In this document: positions 9,441 through 19,761 of the stretch, piece by piece
How the letters are laid out: each line of letters opens with the position of its first letter
Numbering within the stretch: position 1 is the stretch's first letter
Position numbers and translations under genes: made by a program
From: Jimgerdemannia flammicorona
Lineage: Eukaryota > Mucoromycota > Endogonomycetes > Endogonales > Endogonaceae
Direction of reading: 5' to 3'
NCBI GenBank assembly: GCA_003990745.1
Contig: RBNI01001949.1
Coordinates: forward strand, 1 to 20,260
DNA length: 20,260 bases
The notes under the pieces: generated by a model
Database searches by the model: none
The model's input: the letters and a program-made list of their open reading frames with translations, nothing else
Told to the model about the DNA's origin: nothing

Positions 9441-10361
9441 GTATCCCACTATATCATATTCAGTTTGGTTCAGATACCTCTTACACAGAATGTGTATGAC
9501 GATGGCTTCGACGTCACCAGATTTGTAACATTTGTCGTGAAGGCAGGTACCGTCGGGCAGGATACATAGCTACAACTTAAGTTGGTTTGCAGATGGGAAA
9601 CCAGCCAGCTACCCCCCCCCTTTTTTAAAAAAATAATAAAATAAAACGTCCAAACGATTCCAAATACTGAAGCGAGAGAGCGCTTCTATTCACGACCTAT
9701 CCACGACTTCTGTTAGGGAGTAGTGACATGTGCCGTTAGCGGTGATGTTCGCTGTGTGTGGTGGATACTGGCAATGTTTTATGTTTTCCTGTTCATCGCC
9801 GCATTTCCCAATCGCCTCAGCTTTAACAATGACCAACTACAAAGTAGCCGGGTGATAATGCACGTACCCAAAAGTCTACAAAAACGTTGGCGACGTTAAG
9901 CTTTTGACGATGTTGTGTATCACGTATTGGAATCTTTCCAGATGGGCTTCATGTAAATGCGGCACCTAATTCTCCTAATGGGGAAATGAGGTAAAACTAA
10001 AATGGATCTCATCTGTGCATGTCAAGTTGGTTAAAAGTTATACATATTATATGCGAACAACATACAGGAGTATGCTGGGTCTTGTTTGATGGTCATACAG
10101 TATACAACTTAGACAGAGATGACAATGAAGGCGAAAAATCTGTGATATCTATCCAATGACACGATGCCGCACATATACAAATTTCTATGCACAAAAATAA
10201 AACCATAAACATGCGACACCCTCAGAACATAATACGAGAGATTCATATCAACGCGCAAAGTCCAATGTCCGTAATTTTCGTAATATTAATGACTATTTGT
10301 CTTTCTTTCCTATCCCTGACCCATCGAACCACATCAAGACCTCCCTCACACCTATTAGGTC
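9441..10361. other. Intergenic region, normal composition
   Basis: CpG frequency returns to normal at about 9434-9500, marking the edge of the genic island. There is a striking homopolymer block, C9-T6-A7, at 9612-9633. No reading frame with recognisable protein similarity was found; the 84-codon plus frame at 10187-10441 overlaps the antisense of the NAA30 3' exon. The part nearest 10361 presumably carries the NAA30 3' UTR. Confidence 0.4.
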
Positions 10362-11082
10362 TCATGCACACATCGCATCTTTTCCCTTCCCTTCACTGGC
10401 AACTGGCGGTTCCCCCACCATGCTCTTGCAAAAGAGTTTGAGCCGGAAGGCGTCGACACCGTTCAAATAGTATCGGTGCAGCCGCTTGTCACGGATAAAT
10501 CCAAGGTGCTGGTATAGGCTGAGGGCACCCTGGTTGGTGTATTCCGTCTCAAGGACAATCTGATCGGATTGAAAGCGTGGTTGAAATGTGTCAGTATCGG
10601 CCGGGTAGATTTAAATCCTCTAATATTTCACAATTCAAGCATGACATCGTGAAAACTCTCCGTAACCCTAAACCTCCCTCTCTTGGTTCTAAATCGCGTA
10701 TTATTCTGCCCCACCAACCCACCTCGTCCGCGTTCTGTTCCTTCATTGCATGTATCGCCATCTCGACCAAAGTAGTCCCGATCTTCCGTTTCCGATACTC
10801 CTTTGCAACAGCGAGCATCGCAATGTACCCGCGCAACCTTTCCTCGCGGTGGTAATCCAGCTTGCAAATGATGACCCCGACGCACTTGTCCTTGTCGTTC
10901 GCCATGAAGCAGAGTTGTGGCCAGTTGTGAATAAAGTAGCGGTACGTGTATATTGAGTAAGGCTCGGAAAGGTCATCCTCAATGAGCTTCATTATGGGAG
11001 GTAGCTGTATCTCATTCTTGTAGGGAATGTAGGTGAGCGGTTGTTGCTGTGCATTGGCGTCGTTGGAGGTTGTAGAGGTCAT
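10362..11082 (-). CDS. NAA30: N-alpha-acetyltransferase 30, NatC catalytic subunit (Mak3 homologue)
   Basis: Model: complement(10362..10559, 10723..11082), 185 residues; the intron 10560-10722 (163 bp) is phase 0 with gtgggt donor and atcag acceptor. Naa30 acetylates the N-terminal Met of proteins starting Met-Leu/Ile/Phe and similar, together with Naa35 and Naa38 at the ribosome. The GNAT fold is clear: [20 protein letters not shown] (about residues 38-57), then the acetyl-CoA-binding segment [10 protein letters not shown] (about 96-105; family R/Q-x-x-G-x-G/A). After the splice come [20 protein letters not shown] and a tail with [14 protein letters not shown], highly characteristic of Naa30. 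Length is close to yeast Mak3 (176). I chose the ATG at 11082-11080; the frame extends upstream only to non-ATG codons. It is divergent from SEC12. Confidence 0.93.
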
Positions 11083-11220
11083 CGCTGGATGGGTGTGGGG
11101 TGGTGTGGACAGCAAAATGGGACGGCGTTTGATTTGTGGCTTGGGGGAATGGCGTCACCCCGCCTTCTAATTAATTGAACCACGTTTTCCTCCTCCTTCA
11201 ATACTCATCTCTTCATTGCA
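11083..11220. promoter_or_regulatory. Short bidirectional promoter, NAA30/SEC12
   Basis: Only 138 bp separate the two divergent start codons. The interval is G-rich on the NAA30 side (GGGTGTGGGGTGGTGTGG) and pyrimidine-rich on the SEC12 side (TTTTCCTCCTCCTTC), with an A/T-rich ATTAATTGA in the middle and a CRE-like GCGTCACC near 11152. No consensus TATA box was seen. Shared regulation is inferred from the distance. Confidence 0.6.
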
Positions 11221-13497
11221 ATGGGAAAACCCCACCATTTTCTCGTCAATGTCGACCTGCCTGTCTTCTGCCTCGCCTTCACACCAGACAATAAACTGGT
11301 CGTCGGCGGTGGCGGTGGTCCCGGCCGTTCCGGCGTGAACAACAAGCTTGTACGTCCTTTTTTGATTTAGTTCTAGGATACCATAATCCAATCACCATCG
11401 TGTTAAGCCTTGGCGATATTATTATGCTTAGGTTCTGTATAACATTGACGCACCGAAAGAAACGGCCGCGGAATACGCGTCTCGTCTCCTGTCTAACGAG
11501 GAGGACGCACCCATGTGCTTGTCCGTCCACCCGGAGGTATGAACACATATCCTGGTTCAGCTCGCCATGATTGTTAGTTACAGGCATGTGAAACTAATCG
11601 AAATATATTTCACATTTTCAACGCCATTCTTCAGGAACTCATTTTTGCTTGTGGCATCAATAGCCAAGAGAAGGCGATCCAGGCTGGCGACAACAAAAAC
11701 CTCCGGATGTTCAAATACGGCGATAACCTGTGAGTCCTGTTCAAAGGTTACACTGAAGGATACCGCCAAAGGGCAGGTTCAGGTTGTATTAATTTACGCC
11801 GAATACATACTTGGGATGCCATTGTAGGATTGAGCCTGTGAAATCTGTCCAGACAATCGAAAGTCGACAACCAATCGATTATCAGGTGAACTATCTCATT
11901 CGCATTCGCTCGTCGTTTTAAGCTTGCCCACCATGCAATATATTGTGGTTTATCAATGTAGTATTCAGGATTTTGCAAGAAGCGTCCTTTGAACTATAAA
12001 CGTCAGCATCTCCATTCACCACCGGCAAACCTTTTCATGGCTTCATTGCCTTCGACACCCGGCCCTCGCAGAAAGTCGCCCGCTTCAGCCGCGATGGCAA
12101 ATACCTCGTGACGGGTACGACAGACGGTCGTCTGACGGTTCTCCGGTATCCGTCGTTCAAGGCGGCCTTCCCTCCCATCAACCTCGACAAGAAGGAGGTT
12201 CTGGACGCCGACGTGGACGCTGCCTCTGACCGTATCGTCGCTGTCACCGCGAAGACCCTGCGGTTGATGGCGGTCAAAGACGGACGCGTGCTGCAGACGA
12301 TTGACAACCCGACCTTAAACAAGAAAACCACGTGCGAATTCAGGGCGTGTCGGTGGGTTGATAGTGGGGCAGGAGGACAAAGGGTTGAATATTTGGAGGG
12401 TTTGTTTTGGATTCGATGAATATAGGACGGGTTTGCCGCTTATGGGAGGGACTACTATTATCATCGCATTTTCGAGGACATGGATGCCATGCCGATCACG
12501 ACCTCCTTTTTTCCTCTGCTCCCTTCAACACCGATTACACCGCCACAGCTTCGGCGCCGGCAAAACCTCCGACTTCCTCTTCACCGTCGTCAATCCGACG
12601 TCGCGAACGCATGGGTTTATCTCCAAGTGGCGTGTCGACACGTTGCAGAGAGTCAGGAACGAGGGCGTGAGCAAGAAGCCGATCACGGCGTTCACGATCA
12701 GGTGGGTAGGTGCGGGGATCGGTGAGGTACGTGGGGTTACAAGCATCGTTGAGCGAATCCTAAAAAGGGAACTGCGGTCCTTCTTGAGCAGAGAGAGGAC
12801 GGTGGTACGGGTAACGCGAAAATTATCAATCTTCTCCCGAGCTTATTCCTTCAATCACTCTTCGTACAGCTCGGAGGGCCATCTCCTCGCCTACGCATCC
12901 TCGGACCTGGTGATCGGCATCGCGGATGCGGATAACCTACGGGTATGTTCTTCTCGCTCGGCGCGAATCCGGACCCCGTTGTCTTATGCGGTTTACTTCG
13001 GGTTGAACAATTGATATGTTCCTGTGCTTATTGCGACCCCTTCAAATTCTCTCGATTCGCTAGCCGTTGTTTCAGATCAAGAACGCGCACGGTTTCTCGA
13101 TTACCTGCTTGGCTTTTAATCGTGATGATCGCATCCTGGTCAGTGGGTCGGTCGATAGCCGGTGTAGGGTCGTGGATTTGCCAGCGAAGCTCGAGAAAGG
13201 TGGGTTTGAATTATTGGTCGGCGGCTGCGGTATTTTGTCGGATGTGGCGACAGCGGAGGGAGTGGCGGGATGGTCTGACTGAACACATGTTCCAGTATCA
13301 CGCCATACTGTTTATTTCACATATCTCTCACGTGCTCAACTCTCGCAACGGTGACACTCACACCCGTCCCTTCTGAATCTCCACACGATCCTATAGAGTC
13401 ATTCAGTCCTTTCCTCGCCGTTTTCATAGCTCTCATCATCGCCGTGATCGGCTACCTCCTCAGCTCGGGATTTTATGACTTTCCCTCGCACGGCTGA
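11221..13497 (+). CDS. SEC12: Sec12, Sar1 guanine nucleotide exchange factor (WD40, C-terminal membrane anchor)
   Basis: Nine-exon model: 11221..11349, 11432..11536, 11635..11729, 11828..11885, 12072..12352, 12549..12701, 12870..12942, 13076..13199, 13397..13497. It totals 1119 nt, 372 residues, and all junctions are GT-AG and phase-consistent. Sec12 loads Sar1 with GTP on the ER membrane and so starts COPII coat assembly. Evidence: the GGGGGPGRSGVNN loop (residues 29-41), the Sec12 signature containing the G-rich turn and conserved Asn; YQKVARFSRDGKYLVTG; TTCEFRACRF; DFLFTVVNP; KNAHGFSITCLAF...LVSGSVDSRCRVVD as successive propeller blades. The last exon gives one membrane helix (about 344-362, FLAVFIALIIAVIGYLL) and a luminal tail of about 10 residues, far shorter than in budding yeast. 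An acceptor at 13294 for the last exon would run into a stop, so 13396 was preferred; that junction is the least certain. Confidence 0.92.
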
Positions 13498-14177
13498 GGA
13501 TAGTTTAGCGGGAACGTGTGGTCATGTTACTTTGGGCCGTACATATGGATAAGGAGAGTGGCGTGATCTACAGGAGAAGGAGGGTTTGGAGAAGGCACAT
13601 TGCAAGAGTAGATTTTTCCTTGTACAGTAATCGATGCCGGATGGACCCATGATATACCTTATTCGGGGGATAATTTGGTCGTGGATTCATCTTGAAATGA
13701 GAGCGATGATGACAGCCTTGCTGTCAGTAGTAACTCATCTTCGTGATACTCGGCAACCGGGAATCCATGTCAACTTTGTGCACATTGCATCAGCCTACAG
13801 GCGAAAGAAGCTGCCACTTTGCTTTAATAGAAGAATATACAAGTCGTCGTGCAACGCCAGTTGTCTATAAGTGTCGCGCGGACGATCGGAGGTGTCGACT
13901 TTGTTGGTTGCTCAGATACCTTCATTCCTTCATTAGAACAATTACTTGACCAACACGAATAAGCGCGCCATTCTAAGTGCAGTTCCTGTATACCCAAATT
14001 TCTGCTTGCGCGTATCATACGGTGATGTTGGTTTTGGTGAAGTCGAGGTCGATACCTTACGTTCATCGAGGCTAATCCATGGCGAGAGGAATTTGCTATT
14101 GTGGAATGGCAAGAGGGAAGGAAGGCAACCCCTTGGGCAATTGCCTCATTGCTTTATCAGATTTGCCGACCCAGTAG
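13498..14177. other. Intergenic region between SEC12 and the ERG3-like locus
   Basis: Normal composition, no convincing coding sequence. Short open frames at 13634-13870, 13743-13949 and 13946-14230 show no recognisable motif and lack conserved features. It should hold the SEC12 3' UTR and the promoter of the downstream gene. Confidence 0.4.
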
Positions 14178-14315
14178 TTCGGTCGCACCGCGTTTCCAGA
14201 TCAGCCGGTTTTCTCGACGCGAACGGATAACAACCTCTATGGATTAATAGTGACAGATGAATCGAATGGGGCGACTCCGACACGTGTTTCCGGAAATAAG
14301 GTCGCGCGACAATGA
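14178..14315 (+). other. Possible ERG3 N-terminal coding stretch in a different frame
   Basis: After a TAG at 14175-14177 one frame is open for 45 codons (FGRTAFPDQPVFSTRTDNN..., then YGLIVTDESNGATPTRVSGN) and ends at TGA 14313-14315. It looks protein-like and ends exactly where RDNDFRINLSLF begins in another frame. A +1 shift near 14304 would fuse them, and the -1 shift near 14515 would then compensate. A CCCAG at 14170-14174 could be a splice acceptor. Not proven. Confidence 0.25.
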
Positions 14316-15436
14316 CTTTCGGATAAACCTATCCCTTTTCGTCCTCGTCTCGCTGGGGGGCTGGGCCTTCTACTTCATCTTCGCGACCGCCTCCTATTAT
14401 TTGTTCTATGACAAAGAACAGATGAAGCATCCGCGTTTCCTCAAGAATCAGGTCAAGCTCGAGATCATCTCCGCCTCTTCCGCCGTTCCTGGGTTCACAA
14501 TTGTGACTGCCCGATTTTTTGGGCGGAGGTGAAGGGATACTCAAGGCTCTACGACGATCCTAGAGAGTACGGATTCGCATACCTTGCGCTCTCGACCGCT
14601 TTGTTCTTGTTCTTCACGGATATGGGAATTTACTTCATCCATCGTGCGGAGTATCATCCTTCCGTTTATAAGTGGGTGCACAAGGTGAGACTCGACATCA
14701 AAGAATGTGTTTGATCGGATCCGTGGCAGAGATTTCGTTACTCACCTAAACCACTCTGCAAAACCCAGCCCCATCACAAGTGGATTGGTAAGTATCTGCT
14801 GTATATCTTTCTATTACTAAGCCTACCAGGGCTGTAGTTCCGATGTAAACGATGTTAACATATTATCTTTTGTATGCATGTCTCTCCCAATAGTTCCCAC
14901 CCCATTCGCTTCGCACGCCTTCCATCCCATCGACGGCTGGCTGCAGTCGCTCCCTTACCACGTGTTTCCCTTCATTTTCCCGCTCAACAAGGCCCTATAC
15001 CTTATCTTATTCTGCCTTGTCAATCTGTGGACTGTCTTGATCCATGACGGTAAGCTGTTTTTCAAACCCATTTAAAGTCAAATTATCTTTTAGACATGCA
15101 AGGGTAGTCATATGTTCCTTCATTTCTTTGATTTATTTATTCCATTTTCTCACCATCTCATGTATACATCATCACAATGTTCACTAGACAACTACTTCCT
15201 GCGCTCAGGTATCATCAACTCCGCTGCGCATCACACTGTGCACCACCTGTATTTCAACTACAATTACGGCCAATACTTCACTCTATGGGACCGCGCTGGT
15301 GGGTCCCACCGCCAGCCAACAGCCAACAGACGAGCAATATAACTCAGTGATTAGGAACGACCGGAAGGTCTGGCAGAAACAGGCGAAGGACTCCGACATC
15401 ATTGATGCTCAGACTGAGGTGAAGAAAGCTAACTGA
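14178..15436 (+). pseudogene. ERG3: C-5 sterol desaturase (ERG3-like), apparently disabled
   Basis: ERG3 is a di-iron ER enzyme that introduces the C5-C6 double bond in ergosterol synthesis. Segments: about 14304-14520 (RDNDFRINLSLF, a membrane helix, then MKHPRFLKNQVKLEI); 14523-14684 (EVKGYSRLYDD...FTDMGIYFIHR); a 19-nt exon 14769-14787 (PHHKWI); 14894-15049 ([20 protein letters not shown]...IHD); 15188-15436 ([20 protein letters not shown]...). Introns are 14685-14768, 14788-14893 and 15050-15187, all GT-AG. Three lesions: the frame must change by one base between 14506 and 14523 (T6 or CCC run); the first His box reads H-R-A-E-Y-H (14640-14657), with Tyr for the second His of HX3H; and AGCCAAC is tandemly duplicated (15314-15327), shifting the tail, so the frame stops at 15342 although C-terminal coding sequence continues to TGA 15434-15436. 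His boxes two and three are intact. The start is unresolved: ATG 14257 has an upstream in-frame stop. Real pseudogene, or sequencing errors plus divergence. Confidence 0.8.
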
Positions 15437-15444
15437 GGCAGATG

Positions 15445-15562
15445 ATCAATGTCTAGCTATAATGTCCAAACGAAAAACAGATCGGACCGCGCAAGAGGAC
15501 CCATCAATGTCTAGATATGATGTCCGATGAGACCAAACAACCCGGAACACGCAAGAGGACCC
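15445..15562 (+). repeat. Imperfect tandem duplication (58 + 60 bp) downstream of ERG3-like locus
   Basis: Units 15445-15502 and 15503-15562 both begin ATCAATGTCTAG and both end GCAAGAGGACCC, with several substitutions and small indels between. They lie a few bases after the stop of the ERG3-like locus, in what would be its 3' UTR. No function visible. Confidence 0.75.
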
Positions 15563-16364
15563 ACGAAGCCACACAAAATGTAAAATATGTATTTGGGTGA
15601 AACACACGGTAGAAAACCGGCCCTTCTACCATTGCTGGGAGGGAGGGTGGTTGAATAAAAGCGAGTGCGAATGTACACGAAGACGAGTGAACGTAGAAGT
15701 TCGAAGAGTAGCGTATAGAGAAGAGAAAGCCGAAGAATAAAGCACGCATAACCTTGATAGCCAAAAGGGGATATATACATCCACTAACGGAAATCTGAGC
15801 GAAACAAGCAACGCCCGAAACAAAGACAAGGCGTTTGGCGCCAGAACATCGGCGCCAAGAACATTCATGCATTCATTGACCTGTGGTCTCAAACGAGCCC
15901 ACATAAGTAGCTGATTGCCAGGCTGAGACACTTATAACTGTGCCACCGCCCGACAAAATGGTCCCCTTCACCAATTTATTGTTTGGTAAAAAAACATGAA
16001 AAATAAAATAGAAGCCCCATTAAAAACAGTAAAATTAAAACCAAAAATAAAATAAATAAAATAATGCCTGTAGCCAACATTGATACGGGCGACTCGAATA
16101 AAAACGGATGCGCGTCAGTATGGCAGCAAGTTGTCACAATAGCATTTTTCGGATCATGTGGATGAGACATTAATCCCAAATGAAATCATTGCGTCCTCCT
16201 TCTTTACCGCTAATAAAATGTTTAAAACTTCTGGCATGTTCATTGGTCCAGCCCACACATTCGCCCAATCAGTTCGTCCCGTCCAGTCCACCAACAAAGT
16301 CTCGTTGATGACATAACAGTCTCGACGAGACCAGGACATCAGTCCATAATTAGGTTGTGCTTGC
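15563..16364. other. Gene-free stretch between ERG3-like locus and minisatellite
   Basis: CpG is present up to about 16334. Minus-strand frames at 15504-15931 and 15976-16339 are open by chance or are fragments. The piece at 16154-16339 reads like protein (LLVDWTGRTDWANVWAGPMN) but I cannot identify it, and it ends at a stop with no continuation. An A-rich block (about 15985-16060) has repeated AAAATAAAA motifs similar to the minisatellite spacer. Confidence 0.35.
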
Positions 16365-18505
16365 TAGCCAGACACAAAATGAAAATAAAAGGGAGATATA
16401 ATCATTGAGGCAGATAGTCAGACATGACATATAATCCATCAAATAAAATAATAAAAGGGAGATATAATCATCAAGGCAGATAGCCAGATATGAAATATAA
16501 CCCACCAAATAAAATAAAAATAAAAGAGAGATATAATCATTAAGGTAGATAACCAGATATAACATATAACCTATCAAATAAAATGAAAATAAAAGGGAGA
16601 TATAATCATCAAGACAGATAGCCAGACATGAAATATAACCCATTAAATATAATGAAAATAAAAGAAAATATAATCATTGAGGCAGATAGCCAGATACAAC
16701 ATATAACCTATAAGAATAAATAAAATAAAGAGTAGAATTTCTGAGATAGATAGCTAGATGTGAAATATAATCCATCAAATAAAATGAAGATATAATCATC
16801 AAGACAGATAGCTAGACATGAAAATAACTTATCAAATAAAATAAAAATAAAAGAGAGATATAATCATCAAGATAGATAGTCAGATATAATATATAACCCA
16901 TTAAGTAAAATAATAAAAGAGAGATATAATCATTGAGGCAAATAGCCAGATACAAAATATAATCTATCAAATAAAATAAAAATAAAAGAAAGATATAATT
17001 ATTGAGATAAATAGTCAGACATAACATATAACTCATCAAATAAAATAATAAAAGAAAGATATAATCATTGAGATAGATAGCCAGATTCAATATATAACCT
17101 ATAAGAATAAATAAATAAAATATAGAATTATTAAGGCAGATAGCCAGACATAATATATAACCTATCAAATAAAATAATAAAAGGGAGATATAATTGTTAA
17201 GATAGATAGCCAGATATAAAATATAACTATCAAATAAAATAAAATAAAAAAAAGATATAATTATTGAGACAGATAGCCAGATATGATATATAACTCATTA
17301 AATAAAATAAAAATAAAAGAAATATATAATCATCAAGACAGATAGCTAGATATAATATATAACCTATCAAATAAAATAATAAAAAAGAGATATAATTATT
17401 AAGGCAGATAGTCAGATATGAAATATTATCTATCAAATAAAATGAAAATAAAAGGAAAATATAATTATTGAGACAGATAGCTAGATATGATATATAATCC
17501 ATTAAATAAAATAATAAAAGAGAGATATAATTATTAAAGCAGATAGCTAGATATTAAATATAACTTATTAAATAAAATGAAAATAAATGTGAGATATAAT
17601 TATTAAGGCAAATAACTAGATATGATATATAACTTATTAAATAAAATAATAAAAAGGAGATATATATAATTATTAAGGCAGATAGCAAGACATGAAATAT
17701 AATCTATCAAATAAAATAAAATAAAAAAAAGAGATATGTATAATCATTGAGATAGATAGCCAGATATAATATATATCTTATAAGAATAAATAAATAAAGA
17801 GTAAAATTATTAAGATAAATAGCTAGACATAATATATAACTCATTAAATAAAATAATAAAAGAGAGATATAATTATCAAGATAGATAGTTAGATATGAAA
17901 TATAATCTATCAAATAAAATAAAAATAAAAAGTAATATAATTATTGAGGCAGATAGTTAGATATAATCAAATAAAATATATAATTATCAAGACAGATAGC
18001 TAGATATGAAATATAATTCATCAAATGAAATGAAAATAAAAGAGAGATATAATCATCAAGACAGATAGTTAGACATAAAAATAACCCATCAAATAAAATA
18101 ATAAAGGGGAAATATAATCATTGAGGCAGATAGCCAGATATGATATATAACTCATTAAATAAAATAATAAAAGAGAGATATAATTGTCAAGATAGATATC
18201 TAGATATAAAATATAACTCATCAAATAAAATAATAAAAAGTAGATATAATTATTAAGACAGATAGCTAGATATGATATATAATCTATCAAATAAAATAAT
18301 AAAAGAAAGATATAATTATTAAAGTAGATAACCAGATATGATATATAATTCATTAAATAAAATAATAAAAGAGAGATATAATTATTGAGACAGATAGTCA
18401 GATATGATATATAATTTATAAGAATAAATAAATAAAAAGTAGAATTACTAAGGTAGATAGCCAGATATAAAATATGACCTATCAAATATAATAAAAATAA
18501 AAAAC
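16365..18505. repeat. 66/69-bp minisatellite, about 32 units
   Basis: Each unit contains AGATATAAT, then C/T-A-T-T/C-G/A-AGGCAGATAGCCAGA, then TATAATCCATCAAATAAAAT and an A-rich spacer. The AGATATAAT anchor recurs at 16394, 16460, 16529 and 16598, that is 66 or 69 bp apart, and so on to the end. Four variant units carry TAAGAATAAATAAA (16711, 17102, 17781, 18419) and mark a coarser subdivision. No CpG was seen. The minus strand is stop-poor because units are multiples of three, giving frames of 68-172 codons that repeat a roughly 22-residue hydrophobic peptide; these should not be annotated as genes. Confidence 0.93.
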
Positions 18506-18511
18506 ACAAGC

Positions 18512-18556
18512 AAGTATTATCATAGTAAGTATTATTATGATAAGTATTATTATGAT
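18512..18556. repeat. 15-bp tandem repeat, three copies
   Basis: Units 18512-18526 (AAGTATTATCATAGT), 18527-18541 and 18542-18556 (both AAGTATTATTATGAT) directly follow the minisatellite. Confidence 0.85.
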
Positions 18557-19233
18557 AAAAAGTTGATATAGAGAATAAATATAACATATTAAATATAATA
18601 TATTAAAAATAAGTATATCAGAAGAGAGTGACTTTTTTAAGTAGTAAGATATATTAGAGAATATATATATATTGTAACATACTGGCTCAATGGAGGCAAA
18701 TTACAAGGTTGGGGATTAGTGTAGTTTGGCTTGAGCCCCCAGTTACTTTGTCAAAAAGCAATAAAATGTTCTAAGATTTCTGAGGTCCTTGGTATTTAGT
18801 AGTATAATAGTCAAAGCTGGATATCTGTGAGTGATTTGTATATCAATTTCCTAATTGAGACAGTTCTTCGGGGTATAGTAGTGATTTGTGAATGGGTTTC
18901 CTTCTTGGGTCAACTGAGAATGGCAGAATTTATATGTAGTGTAAGCAGTTTCCTTCCTGGGTGATGGCAGTCTCCAAAAGTATGTGATTTCTGGTGTGAT
19001 GATCTCTTGTGTAGCATGACAATCTTTGTATAGTGCAGGTTTCTTATACATGACAATCTGGCAATTTGACGGATAACTCGATTTGGTGCAGATTTTCCAA
19101 AAGCAGTGATTTGGGAATAGAAGATAGTGTGGATTCTTCTTACTGAGAATTATACTGGCATAGTTTCTTCTATACTGGGCTCACTGGGAATATGAATAAC
19201 TGGCGGTATTCTTTGGGAAAGGGTCTCTTGACA

Positions 19234-19316
19234 AAGTTATATCAAAGACTGACTTCGTTTACATGGAGTTATATCATAGACTGACTCTACTGCGAAGTTG
19301 CATCAGAAACTGACTT
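19234..19316 (+). repeat. Three degenerate ~22-bp direct repeats
   Basis: AAGTTATATCAAAGACTGACTT (19234-19255), GAGTTATATCATAGACTGACT (19266-19286) and GAAGTTGCATCAGAAACTGACTT (19294-19316, quoted in part: GTTGCATCAGAAACTGAC) share the core GTT-A/G-ATC-A-GA-TGACT, spaced about 30 bp. Confidence 0.6.
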
Positions 19317-19707
19317 GAGCAAGGTGGCTTTCTGGAGAAGGCAGAGAATAACTTAGAAATGGCAGCTTATTTCTTAAGTGGCAGGCTACTCAAAAGGTAG
19401 CAAAGTTCTTTACTCGAACTTAGGTAGCAAATCTTCAGGCTTATCTGGTAAGCAAACCAAAAACAGACTCGTTCTTTATATCGAAAAGTAGACCGGAGTG
19501 GGAAAAGGGGACCAATGCTCACAATCTCCTAATAGTAGCTGTAGAGTTCCTCTTGAAGTGTGGTAGGCAGACTTGTCTTTTGCTTTTGGATTCAATTTCA
19601 GACTGAGGTTTATTTACTCTTGTCTCTGGAGTAATTTATATATTATGGTTGCTATCTGGTTGCTATCTGACTAACTATAGATTTGCTATCTATGGTATGT
19701 TTGGGCA

Positions 19708-19761
19708 GATGGTCACTGTTCAGTAGACAGCCACTGTCCAGGGGACAGCCACTGTTCACAT
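19708..19761 (+). repeat. 18-bp tandem repeat, three copies
   Basis: Units are 19708-19725 (GATGGTCACTGTTCAGTA), 19726-19743 (GACAGCCACTGTCCAGGG) and 19744-19761 (GACAGCCACTGTTCACAT). Just upstream, GGTTGCTATCT is also repeated in tandem (about 19647-19668). Confidence 0.7.

Noticed and set aside
9612..9633. C9-T6-A7 homopolymer run as a telomere or poly(A) insertion scar
   Set aside because: No telomere-type repeat, no retroposed sequence beside it and no target-site duplication seen; kept only as a composition note.
10577..10956. Plus-strand and alternative minus-strand ORFs over NAA30
   Set aside because: Shadows of the NAA30 exon and intron; the NAA30 frame carries the GNAT motifs.
12358..13376. 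Long plus-strand ORFs (87-218 codons) across SEC12
   Set aside because: They read through introns; the Sec12 motifs are restored only with the spliced model.
15504..15931. Overlapping minus-strand ORFs of 89-122 codons
   Set aside because: Three frames are open at once, no conserved motif, Cys/Phe-rich composition; they overlap the tandem duplication and purine-rich 3' region of the ERG3-like locus.
16365..18505. CRISPR-like array
   Set aside because: Contiguous units with no unique spacers, eukaryotic context; this is a minisatellite.
16350..18587. Five minus-strand ORFs of 68-172 codons with hydrophobic, membrane-like peptides
   Set aside because: They are translations of the 66/69-bp minisatellite; the open frame results from unit length being a multiple of three and absence of stops in the unit.
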